Positions 29,753 to 30,164 of a stretch of 30,164 nt of DNA are shown here, one piece after another. Each line of letters opens with the position of its first letter. Within the stretch, counting starts at the first letter, position 1. The DNA lies in the IMG/VR virus record IMGVR_UViG_3300010297_000050, positions 1 through 30,164 of that record. One strand, given 5' to 3'. This DNA is from a virus. The position numbers were made by a program, and so were the translations under genes. The notes beneath the pieces are model-generated. The model searched no databases and was not told where the DNA came from. It saw only the letters and a list, made by a program, of their open reading frames with translations.

Positions 29753-30104
29753 AATCACTCAAATAGAACCGAAAGGTACATATACAAACGCATCAGGTAC
29801 TTTCAATAAGTATCAGGTGTATCTCGCAAATGGCAATAACTATCAGTTTTTAGCCAAAGGCGAATTTAAAAAGCAGGTAGGCGAAACTATCGACTTTGAA
29901 ATCACGAATGAGCAATACAACACAGCGAAGCTCATCTACAACAAACCCATACAAGCAGCACCGACTGCAAACAGAGAACAAATTATTGTTCGTCAAAGTA
30001 TGGTAAAAGCTGCTGCGGACTTTCACGCATCAAGACCAAACGCAGATATACAAACAGTAATAGCAGATGCGCAACTATTAATAAACTTTGTGAACAATGG
30101 GTAG
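29742..30104 (+). CDS. Probable OB-fold, single-strand-binding-like early protein (120 aa)
   Basis: 120 residues. The first about 65 form alternating strands (KITQIEPKGTYTNASGTFNK, YQVYLANGNNYQFLAKGEF, VGETIDFEI), consistent with a small OB fold. The rest is helical (REQIIVRQSMVKAAADFHAS and on), reminiscent of C-terminal parts of phage ssDNA-binding proteins. It directly precedes the DUF3127-like gene, overlapping it by 8 bases. Assignment is by pattern and context only. Confidence 0.55.
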   Translation: MQSKITQIEPKGTYTNASGTFNKYQVYLANGNNYQFLAKGEFKKQVGETIDFEITNEQYNTAKLIYNKPIQAAPTANREQIIVRQSMVKAAADFHASRPNADIQTVIADAQLLINFVNNG

Positions 30105-30164
30105 TATTATTGGAACTGTCAAACGAGTAGGACAAACAACTACAAAAGGTAATTATCAATTCAG
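30097..30164 (+). CDS. DUF3127-like protein, N-terminal part (3' truncated by window edge)
   Basis: ATG at 30097 overlaps the previous stop. The 22 readable residues MGSIIGTVKRVGQTTTKGNY-QF look like the first strand and turn of DUF3127-like proteins. The rest of such a protein (GDHVEVQYNLRGREW and on) is what opens this window, so both pieces probably belong to one gene of a circular or permuted genome, with roughly 30 codons missing. Confidence 0.55.
   Translation, partial: MGSIIGTVKRVGQTTTKGNYQF

Noticed and set aside
1-30164. tRNA genes, integrase, repressor or att sites
   Set aside because: No cloverleaf-like sequence, recombinase motif or repressor-like divergent promoter region was seen; absence judged by eye only.

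Overview
This window is almost certainly a piece, probably nearly all, of a small double-stranded DNA siphovirus infecting a member of the Bacteroidota, most likely a flavobacterium. The DNA is AT-rich and every credible gene is on the + strand. Genes are tightly packed, often with ATGA stop/start overlaps. Start sites have A-rich leaders instead of Shine-Dalgarno sequences. Two promoters match the Bacteroidota pattern TTG-N19/20-TAnnTTTG. The proteins (XkdF-like protease fused to a head-associated domain, frameshifted tail chaperone, modular carbohydrate-binding fibres) fit phages of these hosts. No integrase, repressor, DNA polymerase, tRNA or CRISPR array was seen. The last gene at the right edge looks like the start of the protein whose end opens the window (DUF3127-like). 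I therefore infer a circular or circularly permuted genome of about 30.3 kb cut inside that gene.

Layout. 1-2742 holds the DUF3127-like protein, a DnaB/RecA-fold ATPase, an ECF-like sigma factor, two small CGC-motif proteins, an MjaI-like restriction endonuclease and a 46-residue protein. 2743-6509 starts with a host-type promoter and carries many tiny early proteins, a RecE-like exonuclease, an SPPY-type DNA methyltransferase and a DnaA-domain-IV-like protein. 6510-14830 carries TerS, TerL, the tail assembly chaperone with a -1 frameshift, connector and tail-tip proteins and the tape measure. 14831-21893 carries the prohead protease, small head proteins, scaffold, major capsid, tail tube, portal and an adaptor. 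21942-27224 holds three tandem receptor-binding paralogues and an accessory protein. 27229-28680 is the lysis region (small membrane proteins, M15 peptidase, 3TM holin). 28681-30164 holds an almost pure AT tract, a NinG-like protein, a candidate small RNA and small replication-associated genes.

Regulation is the most novel part. Five sites upstream of late genes share AAAAT(C)-N9/10-ACGATATATA. In four of them the start codon follows after exactly three bases, which suggests phage-specific late promoters making leaderless mRNA, perhaps read by the phage sigma factor. A short unit at 29333-29427 has a textbook host promoter, a 5' hairpin and a terminator. The stretch between its hairpins is antisense to the leader AACATTAAAACA found before several phage genes, with extended complementarity around the start of the gene at 2815. 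Finally, I found no CTAG anywhere in the window, although the phage encodes an endonuclease resembling MjaI (a CTAG cutter) and an SPPY-type methyltransferase.
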